The notes beneath the pieces are model-generated. The model ran no database searches, was not told the DNA's origin, and worked only from the letters and a program-made list of their open reading frames with translations. The translations under genes were made by a program, and so were the position numbers. A stretch of DNA of 64,000 bases from Celoporthe dispersa (Eukaryota; Ascomycota; Sordariomycetes; Diaporthales; Cryphonectriaceae), in contig WAID01000015.1 in NCBI GenBank assembly GCA_016584495.1, forward strand, positions 616,001 to 680,000, in the 5' to 3' direction. Positions 44,401-54,777 of the stretch are shown here, one piece after another (the stretch's first letter is position 1; every line of letters starts with the position of its first letter).

Positions 44401-44556
44401 AAGGGAGCAGCGGTGACATCTGGGGGATTCTCATCTGGTGGGGTCATGATCGGTCGGTCGCCTCGTGCCCATGCTGTAGGCCTGCCACGCATCCTCGTTC
44501 GTTTGGGGGGGGGGGGGGGGGGCTAAATGTAAGACGGAAAAATTACTCCGCCTAGA
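41408..44556. other. 3.1-kb low-complexity region between convergent genes
   Basis: This is long for a gap between two convergent stop codons (AMACR-like and vps1). It holds many simple repeats: T runs at 41621-41641, GA-rich 42176-42250, an A23 run at 42419-42441, (CA)n at 42540-42564, (GT)n at 42882-42901 and 43046-43068, (CA)n at 43296-43325 and 43363-43374, T-rich 43798-43845 and a G18 run at 44505-44522. Open frames here are encoded by these repeats and show no protein signature. An unrecognised non-coding RNA is possible but unsupported. Confidence 0.5.
42419..42441. repeat. A23 homopolymer
   Basis: Uninterrupted A run within the low-complexity gap. No flanking target-site duplication or reverse-transcriptase sequence was seen, so it is not treated as a retroelement tail. 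Confidence 0.8.
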
Positions 44557-47208
44557 TTACTGGACCTGGCTGACAATCTCAGAGGCACGCGAAAGCGACT
44601 CGACCATCTGGTGGCACTCCTTCCTCCGGCGAATTGTGTAGTCGCTCTCCTTAAGAAGTTCGTCCATCTCGCTCTGGCGGTACATGTTCGCCATGAGCTC
44701 AGGCTGCATCGTATCCTTTGTGAACCTGTCAGGCGGGAGGCAAGAGTCAGCACAAGCTTGTCATCCAGCGGCCAGCACAGAATGAATGATGAGAAAGATC
44801 AAAAGAAGAAAAAAAAACGTACTGCACAAGGTTTAGCATGATGGCCTTGGGAACCATATCGATCATGGTCCTCTTGACAATATTAAAGTACGACGAGATC
44901 AGCAGTTTTATGACCTCGACCTCCATGGCCTCCCCGGTCGGACAGGGTCCCCGAGGCCTTCAGCGACGGTGGCGGGGGCTCCATGGCCGCCGCCTTCTTC
45001 TTGTTCTTGGCCGCGAAGAAGCTGCCGAAGAACCCGCTGCCCTCGTTGTTCAGGTTGCTGTCCGTCAGGCTCGGGCTGGCGGCGCGGACGGGGGTCGACG
45101 ACAGGGGCTTGCCCGTCTTGGGGTCGACCGGCACGGGCTTGGGGTTGTGGCGCTCGTTGACGATGGCCATGGCGCGGTGGCCGTTCAGGAAATCAGGGTG
45201 GCCCGTGTTGATGTAGCAGACCTCCATGGACACCAGGTCCTTGACCAGCTTGTTGGTCGGCTCCATGGCCTTCTTGAAGAACCCGATCACGGTCGCGTGC
45301 ATCTTCTCCTTGAGCGTCGGGTAGCGCCGGTAGAGCTGCTTGGTGAGCAGCTGCGTGAGGATGCGGACGAGCTCGTCGTAGACCAGAGACACACACTTCA
45401 GGCTCGGCTCCTCCAGCCGCTTGATCTGCTGCTTGACGATCACCTCGAAGGCGGTGGTGCCGACGAAGAGCGCCGGCGAGGGGCCCGAGGCGTTGTAGAG
45501 GTATGTGCGGATCTGCTCGTCCTTGACCTGGTCGAAGGGGTCGATGGCCTTGACGCCGTTGGAGTACAGCTCGTGGAAGACGAAGCTGATGCGCGCCCCC
45601 CGGAGAGCTCCGTGCTGGAGAGCTCGTTGTTGTTGCCGTCCAGGACCGTCCGCCACTCGCCCGTGAACTCCATGATGATGTTCATGACAATGTTGGCGCT
45701 GTTGCCCAGCAGCGAGGGCCCCAGCCCCTCCAGCTCCTGCGAGTACTTTTGCAGGGAGCTTGCGATCCTGGCCTTGATGTCGGGCAGGGTCTGCTTGATG
45801 TGCATCATCAGGATCAGGTTGAGCTTGCGTGCCAGGTATGGCGTGCCGCAGTACGAGCTCTTGTTGCGGTAGGCCTTGTGGTTGTCGAAGAATGCACGTT
45901 CTGCCTCCAGGGAGGCCTGGATGGGCTTCTTGTTGTCGATATCCCTCTGCCCTCGGTTCACGACAGGCACGTATCCCATCCGCAGGGGGGATGATGCGGC
46001 CGGCCAGGATGTCCACCACGTCGGTGCCCTCGTCCATCAGGTCCACCTTTGTCAGGACGCCGATCGTCCTCTGGCCCTCGGGGTCGACCTCACGCGCCAG
46101 CTTGAGGCCGTCCGAGTTTGCCAGGTCGATGTTCGCCGCGGTCACGGCCAGGATGATAGCGTTGGACTTGGTGATGTACTTGAGGATCATGTCCTTGATC
46201 TGCCTCTCAATGTCGCGCGGCTGGTCTCCGACAGGCACGCGCGTCAGGCCGGGCAGGTCGACGAGGGTCAGGGTGAGGACGTTCGGGGAGTATATGCGCA
46301 GGTTGATGGGAGCGGGAGAGATGCCGGCGTTTCGGCCGACCTTGGCCTCGGTCTCTCTGCTGATCTCATCCCGTATCTTGTTGAAGTCGTAGAACTTTTG
46401 CCCCGGGATGTGAAGAAACTCGCCCCACTCGTCGGCATTCGCAGCCTTGTCGGTGCTGTTCTCGATCTCTTCGCTCATGCCATTGGTCTCTCCGGTGGCG
46501 ACTCGGTTGATCAGCTGCAGGACGAGGGGCCGTCTGGTCACGATGCCTGAGCCTCGAGGTAGGCTGGAACAGGGCTGTCAGTATTCCCTCCCCGCTTCAA
46601 GCCTGATAACGCCGCCCCGCAGGGCGGAGGGGCCGAAGCCTTGACGTACAAATCTCTGCCCACGATATTCTCCAGCACCGAGCTCTTCCCGCTGGACTGA
46701 CTGCCGACGACGACGATTTGAGGGAGGTCGATCGGGTTGTTGACGCCCACGGTAGTGAAGACATCTTGCAGCTTGTTTACGAGCCTGATTTTGGACAGCA
46801 TTAGCTCCGCATCCTGCACGGGATCCTCCTCGCTGAAGGCCGGGGGAGCGGCCGAGTGTGATGGCAATGCGCTGTCCCGACCTGTGGACGGACGAGGTTG
46901 GGCGCCGTCCTCCTCGTCAGGGGGCGGTGGTGTCGCAGTCGCGACAGAACCCCCAGACTCGTCGGACGAGGCTCTCTCCTCTTCAGACACATCCGATCTC
47001 CTTCTGGCCGGAGCAGGACTCTGTCTCCTGCCGGCGAGAAACTTCTGCCAGGCCATCGTTCCGGTCGGAGGCGGCAGTTGTGCTGCTGTTGTTGGTTGGG
47101 TGGTGGTGGTGGTGGTGGTGTCTTGCGCAGCAAAGGGGCAGCGGGGACGTACGTGATAAGAGCAGGGTCAGAGATGCCGCCCGGCTGAGCAAGGCTGCCA
47201 GAAGACAT
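44557..47208 (-). CDS. vps1: Dynamin-like GTPase Vps1 (three frame breaks)
   Basis: Large GTPase for vacuolar/endosomal vesicle scission and peroxisome fission. Exons: 47153-47208, 46650-46784, 44823-46563 and 44557-44725, 699 residues after correction. The start MSSGSLAQPGGISDPALIT joins LVNKLQDVFTTVGVNNPIDL. G domain: GSQSSGKSS (P-loop), RGSGIVTRRP (switch I), DLPGLTRVPVGDQP and TKVDLMDEG. The stalk region follows, and the GTPase effector domain ends in SLSRASEIVSQVQ. Breaks: G6 at 45985-45990 (one extra), C6 at 45596-45601 (one short) and CCCC at 44932-44935 (one extra). The first two cancel, so the 552-codon frame looks intact but is wrong between them. Intron 1 (46785-47152, 368 nt) contains an open frame that reads into exon 2; see findings. 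Confidence 0.95.
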
Positions 47209-48716
47209 GGTTGGTGATGACAGCGTGCCGGGTCGATCGGGTCGCGACAGTGGGTGAGCGTGGCTGAGGTTGACGATGTTTGGGGGTCAGAAGCGTGTGG
47301 TGTCTTCACGGGTTGTGTTGAGAAGCTGTCAGCGTTTCAAGGGCGGGGGAGGGGCCTCTCTTGAGCTCGCCGGTCACCGTCAGATGCAGCTATGATCTCT
47401 CGGGATGTCAAGAGGGACAGACGAGGTATGCGGTGGGCAGGGTGGTCGACAGGGTCGTTGCGGTGCGCCTCCGAGATAAATGTGAGTAGTTGTTGAGCTG
47501 AAGCTGGGAATCCAAAGGGTGCAACGGGCGGTCACAAGTGCAGGCAGCCCACTAGCGGCATTGACGTACCCATAAACTGCCTCACAGGTGCCAGGGCGTT
47601 GGGCATGGATAATACTGGGTCCCCTGGGTTTCGCTGGGCTGCTGCAGAAAGCCACTGTGGCTGGTGCTAGCCTCACCTAATCGGATCAGGGGGTTACGTG
47701 TATATGTGCAGGACACATAGCTTCTGACTCACGACCTCACCAGCGCGTCCTCAGCGGCCTCCACCGTCAGACGGGCCTCGTCAGGGGGCGACGCACTCAA
47801 CCACCGCTAAATATATCTCCTCGAGTATCAGTTGTCTGATCAACCTGAGAAATTGTCAGCTGGCTACTCTGATGGACCCGGATGCGACCGAGGTTTATTT
47901 ATCGCCTCTGCCTCTCGCAAACGGCAGTGAGTGCGTGCACTTTGGGTTGGATCAGGTCTTGCTTTGTTTGGGTGGTAAACATGATAAATTCCATATCGTC
48001 TGTGCCTATGTCTTCATAGCTAAGCTACAGCCCGTAGCACACTGCAGAGTACGAGGTCTGGGTCAAGAACAACCTCCCTCGGGATGGTCTGAACACTGTC
48101 GAGCTCGGTTGTCCTCTGCTGGCCTCCATACCTCCCAGCGAATCTTTCGAGTGGAGATCGCCTCCTGTGGCTCGGATCGCCGCCTCCGTCTCGTCTCTCC
48201 GTAAGGTCTATTCATAAAGCTGACATCCATTTGGATGGGAAAACGCCGGTGATTCCTTGTCAAGGGAAAAGGTGGAATCGTTTATTGGGGGGGGGGGGTA
48301 AAAGTTATGGCTCCTGGAATTTCTCGTGCTCCTGCAAATGATTTCCCAAACCATCTTCCAAGCGCCAAAACCGGTGCAGGTATGTATCAGTGTTTTCAAA
48401 GTGTTGGCTAAGCCGTAAAAAAAACAAAAAGAAAAGAGAAACAGAAGGAAGTACATAAGATCATGCTGGGGACTTCGTCGGTGACACTTCTTCAGCTTCG
48501 GTCTGGTGTGACGTGCCACTCAGAGCACTCGCATCCCGAGGCTGGAGCTGGGACGGCGTGCTTGACATGAGGAGCTGAGCTGTGTCTCGTGGGGTGGGGC
48601 GGGAGGTGCCAGGTCCGTCGTGTCCATGCGCAGAGGCAATGGGCTCGAGGTTGTCAGATTGAGAAGTCCAGATCTCCCGGGGCGCCGGATACGATGCCGC
48701 ATAGTTACGACTCCGC
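47209..48716. promoter_or_regulatory. vps1 promoter / WD40-gene 3' flank
   Basis: 1.5 kb between two minus-strand genes. It contains a G12 run (48287-48298) and a few short open frames without signature. The 3' UTR of the WD40 gene and the vps1 promoter are expected here; nothing else was recognised. Confidence 0.5.
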
Positions 48717-51312
48717 CTAGTCATCGCCTATCCGTCCTGCGCTGCGGCGCGTATATGCCAATGCTTGCTTGCGACTCTTGTTTGACCACCTGTAGACATC
48801 TCATCAGATGGGATAGCACACAGCCAAGCTGGGAAATACAACTCACAGTTTGATCTTGGCATCATCTCCGGCGGATGCCCACAGACACGGATCAGTCGGA
48901 CTCCAGTCTACAGCATTGCACCGGGGGCGGTGAGCCTCGAGCTTTTCCACGAAATGGCCGCTGAGCATGTGCCAAATAAAGACGGCGCCATCTATGACGC
49001 TGGGTCAGTCTTGATCACGACCCACGTGGAAAAGGGAACCGATAGCAAGAAGGGGGACAGAAGCTGGACGCACCTTCGGAGCCGCTGATGACAAAGCTCT
49101 CGTTCGCACCGCCTAGATCGCTCCTGATTGTGTAGTCGCCGCCGCGGTGGCCCATGTACTTCTGCACTGTGATCCTACTGCCGATGTTGATGAGCTGGGC
49201 CACAGCATCTTCTTTGTTGACGAGGAGGTATTTTGAGTCCCTCGAGATGCGGATCGAGGTTCCACGGCAGGTCAGATCCAGGTCATACCTCAACTCCCTG
49301 GTCTGGCAGTCGTACACGTGTATGGCATGCTGGTCATCTGCGGCTACCAGCCAGCGACCATCCGGAGAGATCGCCAGGTCGCCGACCCGGAACTTCTTCG
49401 TCCAGGTGTAGAGCTGCTCGCCTCTGGCGCTCCACGTGCATATCGCGTGCGCCTTGTCAAAGCTGCCCAGGATGAAGGATGTACCATCAGGAGCCCATAC
49501 GCAGCTGCTGACCGGCTCACTCAGCCTCTTGGTTCGCTGGATGAGGGTACCGGTCTGTAGCCGGTCGTCAAGCTTCATTGCTCGAGCTCTAACCACCCGT
49601 GGGATGAGAACTCGAGGGAGGTTGTAAGGTTTTGGGGGGGAAAGAGGGGGGGAAAGAGGGGGGGGGAACAAATTTCTGACCTTCAGATCCCATATACTAG
49701 CACATTTATCCCTTTCACATGCCACAAGCATGCTGTCATCCGGGCTCCACGCAAGATCCCCGACGCCCTCGTCCATGGGCTCCTCCCCTCTCGCTTCCCT
49801 GTGGTCGTGACCCAGCTTGTATACGAGGTCGAACGTGGTCATGTCCCAGATGTAAATGTGCTTGTCGGCACCACAGCTGGCCAGTCGCTTGCCATTGTTT
49901 GAGAAACGGATCTGCCAGACCTCACCGGGCTGGTCCAGCTCGTATACGACCTCGTTGGGGAAAAGAGTTGGGTCACAGACGTGGTCCGTGTACAGCGACG
50001 GCGAGGATGCGCTGGTATGCCACTTGCAGAGGTCTATCTGTCTGTCCTTGACTTGTTGCAGGAGTACTGCCAGTCGGTGCTCGGGAAGCATGACAGAAGG
50101 TGATATGCGTCCTGCACGTGCAAAGATTAGCAATCTCGAGACGACACGCCTTGGTACTGAGACGAGATCCGGGGGTCTGAACGTACTCGAGAGGTTCGAG
50201 AGCAGGGTGTGCCTGGACATGCCACGGGCGCCGTCCCAATCCGCCTTTGCCTTGACGTCCTCTGCAGACTGGCACATGAGGAGTGAGGAGAGGAAGTGCA
50301 GCAGCTGAGCGTCCTGGCTCAGAGGGGTCAGTTCAGTCCGCAGGACGGCGAGGGCCCGCCTGTAGTCCCTCAGCTCGAGGAGCTCGAGATACTTCTGCTG
50401 TCGTACGGAGAACCTCATGGCGTCGCGACTAGACCCTTCCATCAGCACCAGGCCGTTGCCGGGCGCATCCTGAGGATCGACAGCCATAGCAGCGCCCAGA
50501 AGGGACTGCTCCGCCTCCGCCCACGAGCCGTCTAGTACCGCAGACCTGAAAGCCGCGACCGCCGGGCTCTCCAGCTCATATCCGCTGTCCCTGCTGACAC
50601 TCTGGGCGGCCGAGTGGTACCCCATATCAGAGAGGGCCTGTATCAGGATGCGTGTGACTTCCTCTCGGTTGTGGCCGAAGTAGGGGGTGGTCGGGGCGGC
50701 GGCTCCGCGGGACTGCTGCTTGCCATTCTGTAGGGACGAACCGTTCAGGGAGGACGTCGGGGCCTTGTGTGTTCCATTAGTGGCGGCGCCCTGGAAAGAT
50801 CGTTGTGGTGGCGGCCAGTCGCTGTTGAGCCCTCTGGATGTTCCGTTTGAACTTGCCTCTCCATCTCCTTCAGCGGACATGCTGCCTCTGCGCCTGCGTT
50901 TCGGTCTCCGCGGGTCACTCGAGAAGCCGGTTGCGGGAGAGCTCGAGGAGCCCTGCGGGAAGTGCTCCTGGTCCTCCTCAGAGCCTGTCCGCTGCCTTCG
51001 CCCGAGTAGCTGACGGGGCACAGCCGTGGAGGCGGTGATCGACGAGGCCCCTTGTGCTGCGGCCGGCTGGAGCTGGGCGAGAGGGGGCAGCCTTAGGTCG
51101 TCGTCGTCGTGGTCGCTGCCGCTGATGCTGCTGTGCTGCTGCTGCTGCTGCTGCTGGTGCCGCGGCTGGGGGGCAGCAACGGCTCGGGGGTCGGATGGGG
51201 CAGATAGGACGGCGCTGGAGGAAGGGCGATGGCTTTGGGAGGTGGACGGGTCGTCGGAGGTGAGTTCGGTATATACGGGGGGCGTAGCCGATCGGCGAGT
51301 TGGTTCCGCCAC
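48717..51312 (-). CDS. LisH/CTLH-WD40 protein, Gid7/WDR26-like
   Basis: Probable subunit of the GID/CTLH E3 ubiquitin ligase, where Gid7/WDR26 supports oligomerisation and substrate choice. Exons: 50187-51312, 49681-50111, 49074-49554, 48847-48991 and 48717-48789, 751 residues. The first 210 residues are disordered, with a poly-Gln tract (51135-51160) and KRRRRGS. LisH-like TRILIQALSDMGYHSAAQSV is followed by the CTLH/CRA region (KYLELLELRDYRRALAVLRTEL). From ISPSVMLPEHRLAVLLQQVK a WD40 propeller follows (HIYIWDMTTFDLVYKL, CASIWDLK, VSSCVWAPDGTSFILGS, GAVFIWHMLSGHFVEKLEAH, RCNAVDWSPTDPCLWASAGD). Introns 50112-50186 and 49555-49680 are in frame and stop-free, but removing them restores the family sequence (NLSRRISPSVM; WDLKTGTLIQRT). 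No frame breaks. Confidence 0.9.
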
Positions 51313-52928
51313 GGCGTCTTCTGCGGGAGGACCTATCTCCCGCTGCGACTACGACCGCTCGACGGCGGCAGGATGGTTTTTGGGGGGTGAGGGAGGGGAG
51401 AAGATGGCTGGTGACGAGGCTGTCGGCGTTGCCGGTGAGGAGTCTGCCCGTCAGAGTCAGACTTGAGGTAGGCCGTAGGGATGACTGAGGCTGGTGACAG
51501 ATGTGGCAGCAGATGGCGAGGAGTTGTTGTCGCGATATGAGGTCCGAGTGGGGAGGGCCCAAGAGGGTGGTGGACGTGAGGCTGCCGTGGAGGATGCCGT
51601 CATTTGCAGCTCCAGGGGGGTTGGCGCTTGTGTGGGCACCTATGCCTGAGACCTTCCTGGCTGCGGTAGCCCCTGGAGGATTTACAGCAACAAGTGCTCC
51701 GGATGCAGCGTCACAAAAGTATCAGCACAGGTGCTCTCTTGAGGACAGGAGCAAGCACGAGATGGCGCTGTAGGCAGCAGAGAGAAGAGATGGGGTTTGT
51801 TCTGAGAATAACTGGCCAAGGTGGTATTGTTGTCAAGGTCAAAGGTTGAGAGGTCAAGCCAAGGTGATCGTGAACCATTTGGGGTGGTTTGTTGTCCTGG
51901 CAGGTGGAGAGAGGGCCTGGGGGCCTGCTGCCACTATGTACTATGGTGCTCAGTTAGGCACCTGGCACCTCAGGGAAGCTACAGGAGGAGGGGCCAGCCA
52001 TACCCAACAGAGGGAAGCGGGGTCTGAGTGTATTCCTCACTGACTGTTATCTCCAACTCAGCCCGAGGACATGCTCATTCGTGGTTATGGTTGGTCTCTG
52101 GTCTGCTGGCAGATTCTCATTGATCAGCACCGTCTGGTTGATTCCAAGAGATAACCTTGGTGACAGAAAATACATCTCTGGCCCACACTGCCTTCTAAGC
52201 CTTTTTTATTTTTATTTTCATATATGCTAGGATCAATGTTGACGGCTGCAGCAATGGAAATTATAGATGACCACCCGCCCGCAGCTCGCCAAGTGCTGCC
52301 TTGTTCTCCCCCAACCTCCCCCAACAAACAAGGAAGAAAGAGAGAAACAGAACCAATCTTGAAAGGACGCTTATTTGTCTCGTATTGATTGAACGGACCG
52401 GCACATTCCAGCCATAGAAGGTGTGTTTTAGTTGATGACTGGTAGGTTGACACGCAACACACACGCTAGGAGGGCTTACAGGAGGCAACACCGCCTGCGT
52501 GGGCACTGCTTTGCCAGCATGAAATTGAGTCTCTCGAGCCTGTCTCAGGTTGCCGACACACCATGCATGATTTCTCCCTTTCGAGCCCTTCAGAGCAGCA
52601 TGGTAGCATTGCTGAGGTGACTAGAGGCGTTTTGGCCAACCACCCCTCCTCGCTCGCCTCCACAGCCATCAAAAGCAGCGCGTCTCGGCCGTCCATCTGC
52701 CGTGATCTCCAAAACCACGCTCATGCATCGACTTGTACCCGTTGCTGCCCTCACGAAGCCATATGATTTCGCTCAGTCGAGGACATCTCGTCGGCTCTTC
52801 CCTTCAAACGTCTTTTTCCTCTTCACGCTCGTTGGGAATCTTGTTGGTCAGGTCTCTGGAGTTCCCGGTCGGTCGGACCAAGTGTAGAGGCCGAGATCGT
52901 CTGATCTGAACTTCTACGATCCGATGCA
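51313..52928. promoter_or_regulatory. WD40 gene / NDR kinase divergent promoter
   Basis: 1.6 kb between divergent starts. Open frames on both strands are short and lack signatures. Part may be 5' UTR; in particular, an upstream exon of the NDR kinase could lie here, since related kinases carry a longer N-terminal tail. Confidence 0.5.
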
Positions 52929-54777
52929 ATGTCAGTACCCGAGTTTGTTCAGGTGCCCGAGCGCAACCCAGATCAATATGGGCCGAGGGCTCGTCAGAAC
53001 AGGGCCAAATGCTCTCAATTGGCGGCAGACTTCTTCAAAGATAGCGTCAAGAGGGCTCGTGAACGCAACTCGAGGTCAGTCTACACAATCTTAATGAGTG
53101 AGCGGGCTCGGCTGATCTCCGTGGATGTGTAGACAAAGCGAGCTAGAACATTCTCTGCGGGATCCCAGGGTCAGCCAGGAGGCGTTGTGGACCGGAGCAG
53201 GAAGACAGGAGGCCAAGTACCTGCGGTTCCTGAGGACTCGCAACAAGGCCGACGACTATGAGGTTGTCAAGCTGATCGGGAAGGGGGCCTTTGGCGAGGT
53301 CAAGCTGGTCCGGAAGAAGGCCGATGCCAAGATCTACGCCCTCAAGTCGCTCGTCAAGACCCAGATGATAGCGGGCGACCAGGTCGCTAGAGTCAGGGCG
53401 GAGAGAGACATTCTGGCCGAGTCCGACAGTCCTTGGGTTGTGAAACTCTACACGACGTTTCAGGACACCAAGTTCCTGTACATGTTGATGGAGTTCCTGC
53501 CGGGAGGGGACCTGATGACGATGCTCATCAAGTACGATATCTTCAGCGAGGACATCACCCGGTTCTATGTCGCAGAGATCATCATGGCCATCGAGGCGGT
53601 CCACAAGCTCGAGTTCATCCACAGGTATTGATTCCCGTCAAACTTCGTCCGGGCCCCCTTCCAAACCCCTATACTTACGAAATCCCCACCAGAGACATAA
53701 AACCAGATAACATCCTGCTGGACCGCGGAGGGCACGTCAAGCTCACCGACTTCGGCCTCTCGACGGGATTCCGTAAACTACACGATAGTAACTACTATCA
53801 CCAGCTGCTGAACGGCAGCGGTGACGTGCCGTCGCGCAACTCCCGAAATTTCAACCGGTACTCTGTCAATATCGACCAGATCAGCCTGACCGTCAGCAAC
53901 CGAGCACAGATCAACGAGTGGAGGAGGTCAAGGCGACTGATGGCCTACTCGGCGGTTGGCACACCTGATTATATCGCTCCAGAGATTCTGACGGGGCAGG
54001 GCTACTCCTTCGACTGTGACTGGGTAAGAGCGCATTCTGGCGCAACCAACAGTCGCCTATACAATATGGGCGAGGTGCTGAACCGCGTGAACCACAGTGG
54101 TCCCTCGGGACGATCATGTTTGAGTGCCTCGTCGGCTGGCCTCCCTTCTGCGCAGAGGTCAGGCAAGACGTCTACCGAAAGATCGTCAACTGGCAGCAGT
54201 GCCTCTACTTCCCAGGGGATGTTCATATCAGCCGTTCTTCTGAGCACCTGATCAGGAGGTACGTACACGGTTTTTTCAAACCTCCCCCTTTATAACGAGC
54301 TGTCCACTGTCACTCTCGCTAGCTCGCGCCTACGTTCGCCCGCCCTCTTCTCCCCTTGGCCCTTGTTTTTATGAACACAACCACTAAATAACTCCCTGCA
54401 TCTGCCTACTTGTCAACCTCTCTAACTGCCTACTTGTCTGTCTGACTGACACACATTCCCTCAGCCTGGTATGCAACTCGGAATTCCGCCTCGGCCGGGC
54501 CGGTGCCGACGAGATCAAGAACCACCCCTTCTTCGCAGGCGTGAACTTCGACACCCTGCGGCGCTTCCGTGCCCCGTTTGAGCCGCGTCTCACCTCGGAG
54601 ATCGACACTGCGTACTTCCCTACCGAGGACCTGGAGCAGCAGGCCGCGAGCGCGATGGATGTCGACGACCCCAGCACCGGGGCCCTGCAGGCCGCACCCG
54701 AGCAGCAGGAGACGCCCGAGATGACGCTGCCGTTTATCGGGTATACTTTCAAGCGGTTTGAGAATAACTTTAGGTGA
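52929..54777 (+). CDS. NDR/LATS-family kinase, COT1-like, short N-terminus
   Basis: AGC-group kinase of the NDR family, which acts with a Mob2-type coactivator in hyphal tip growth. Exons: 52929-53074, 53133-53624, 53693-54023, 54098-54258 and 54465-54777, 480 residues. The N-terminal Mob-binding block is KCSQLAADFFKDSVKRARERN. Kinase features: GKGAFGEVKLV, YALKSLVK, RAERDILAESDSPWVVKLY, HRDIKPDNILLDRGG, DFGLSTGF, a basic activation-loop insert ending NEWRRSRRLMAYSAVGTPDY, and WWSLGTIMFECLVGWPPF. The C-terminal hydrophobic motif is LPFIGYTFKRFENNFR with its Thr. Neurospora COT-1 carries a much longer Gln-rich N-terminus, absent here. Several kinase-domain positions also differ, so this may be a second NDR paralogue rather than COT1 itself, or exons upstream may be missing. 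Confidence 0.9.
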
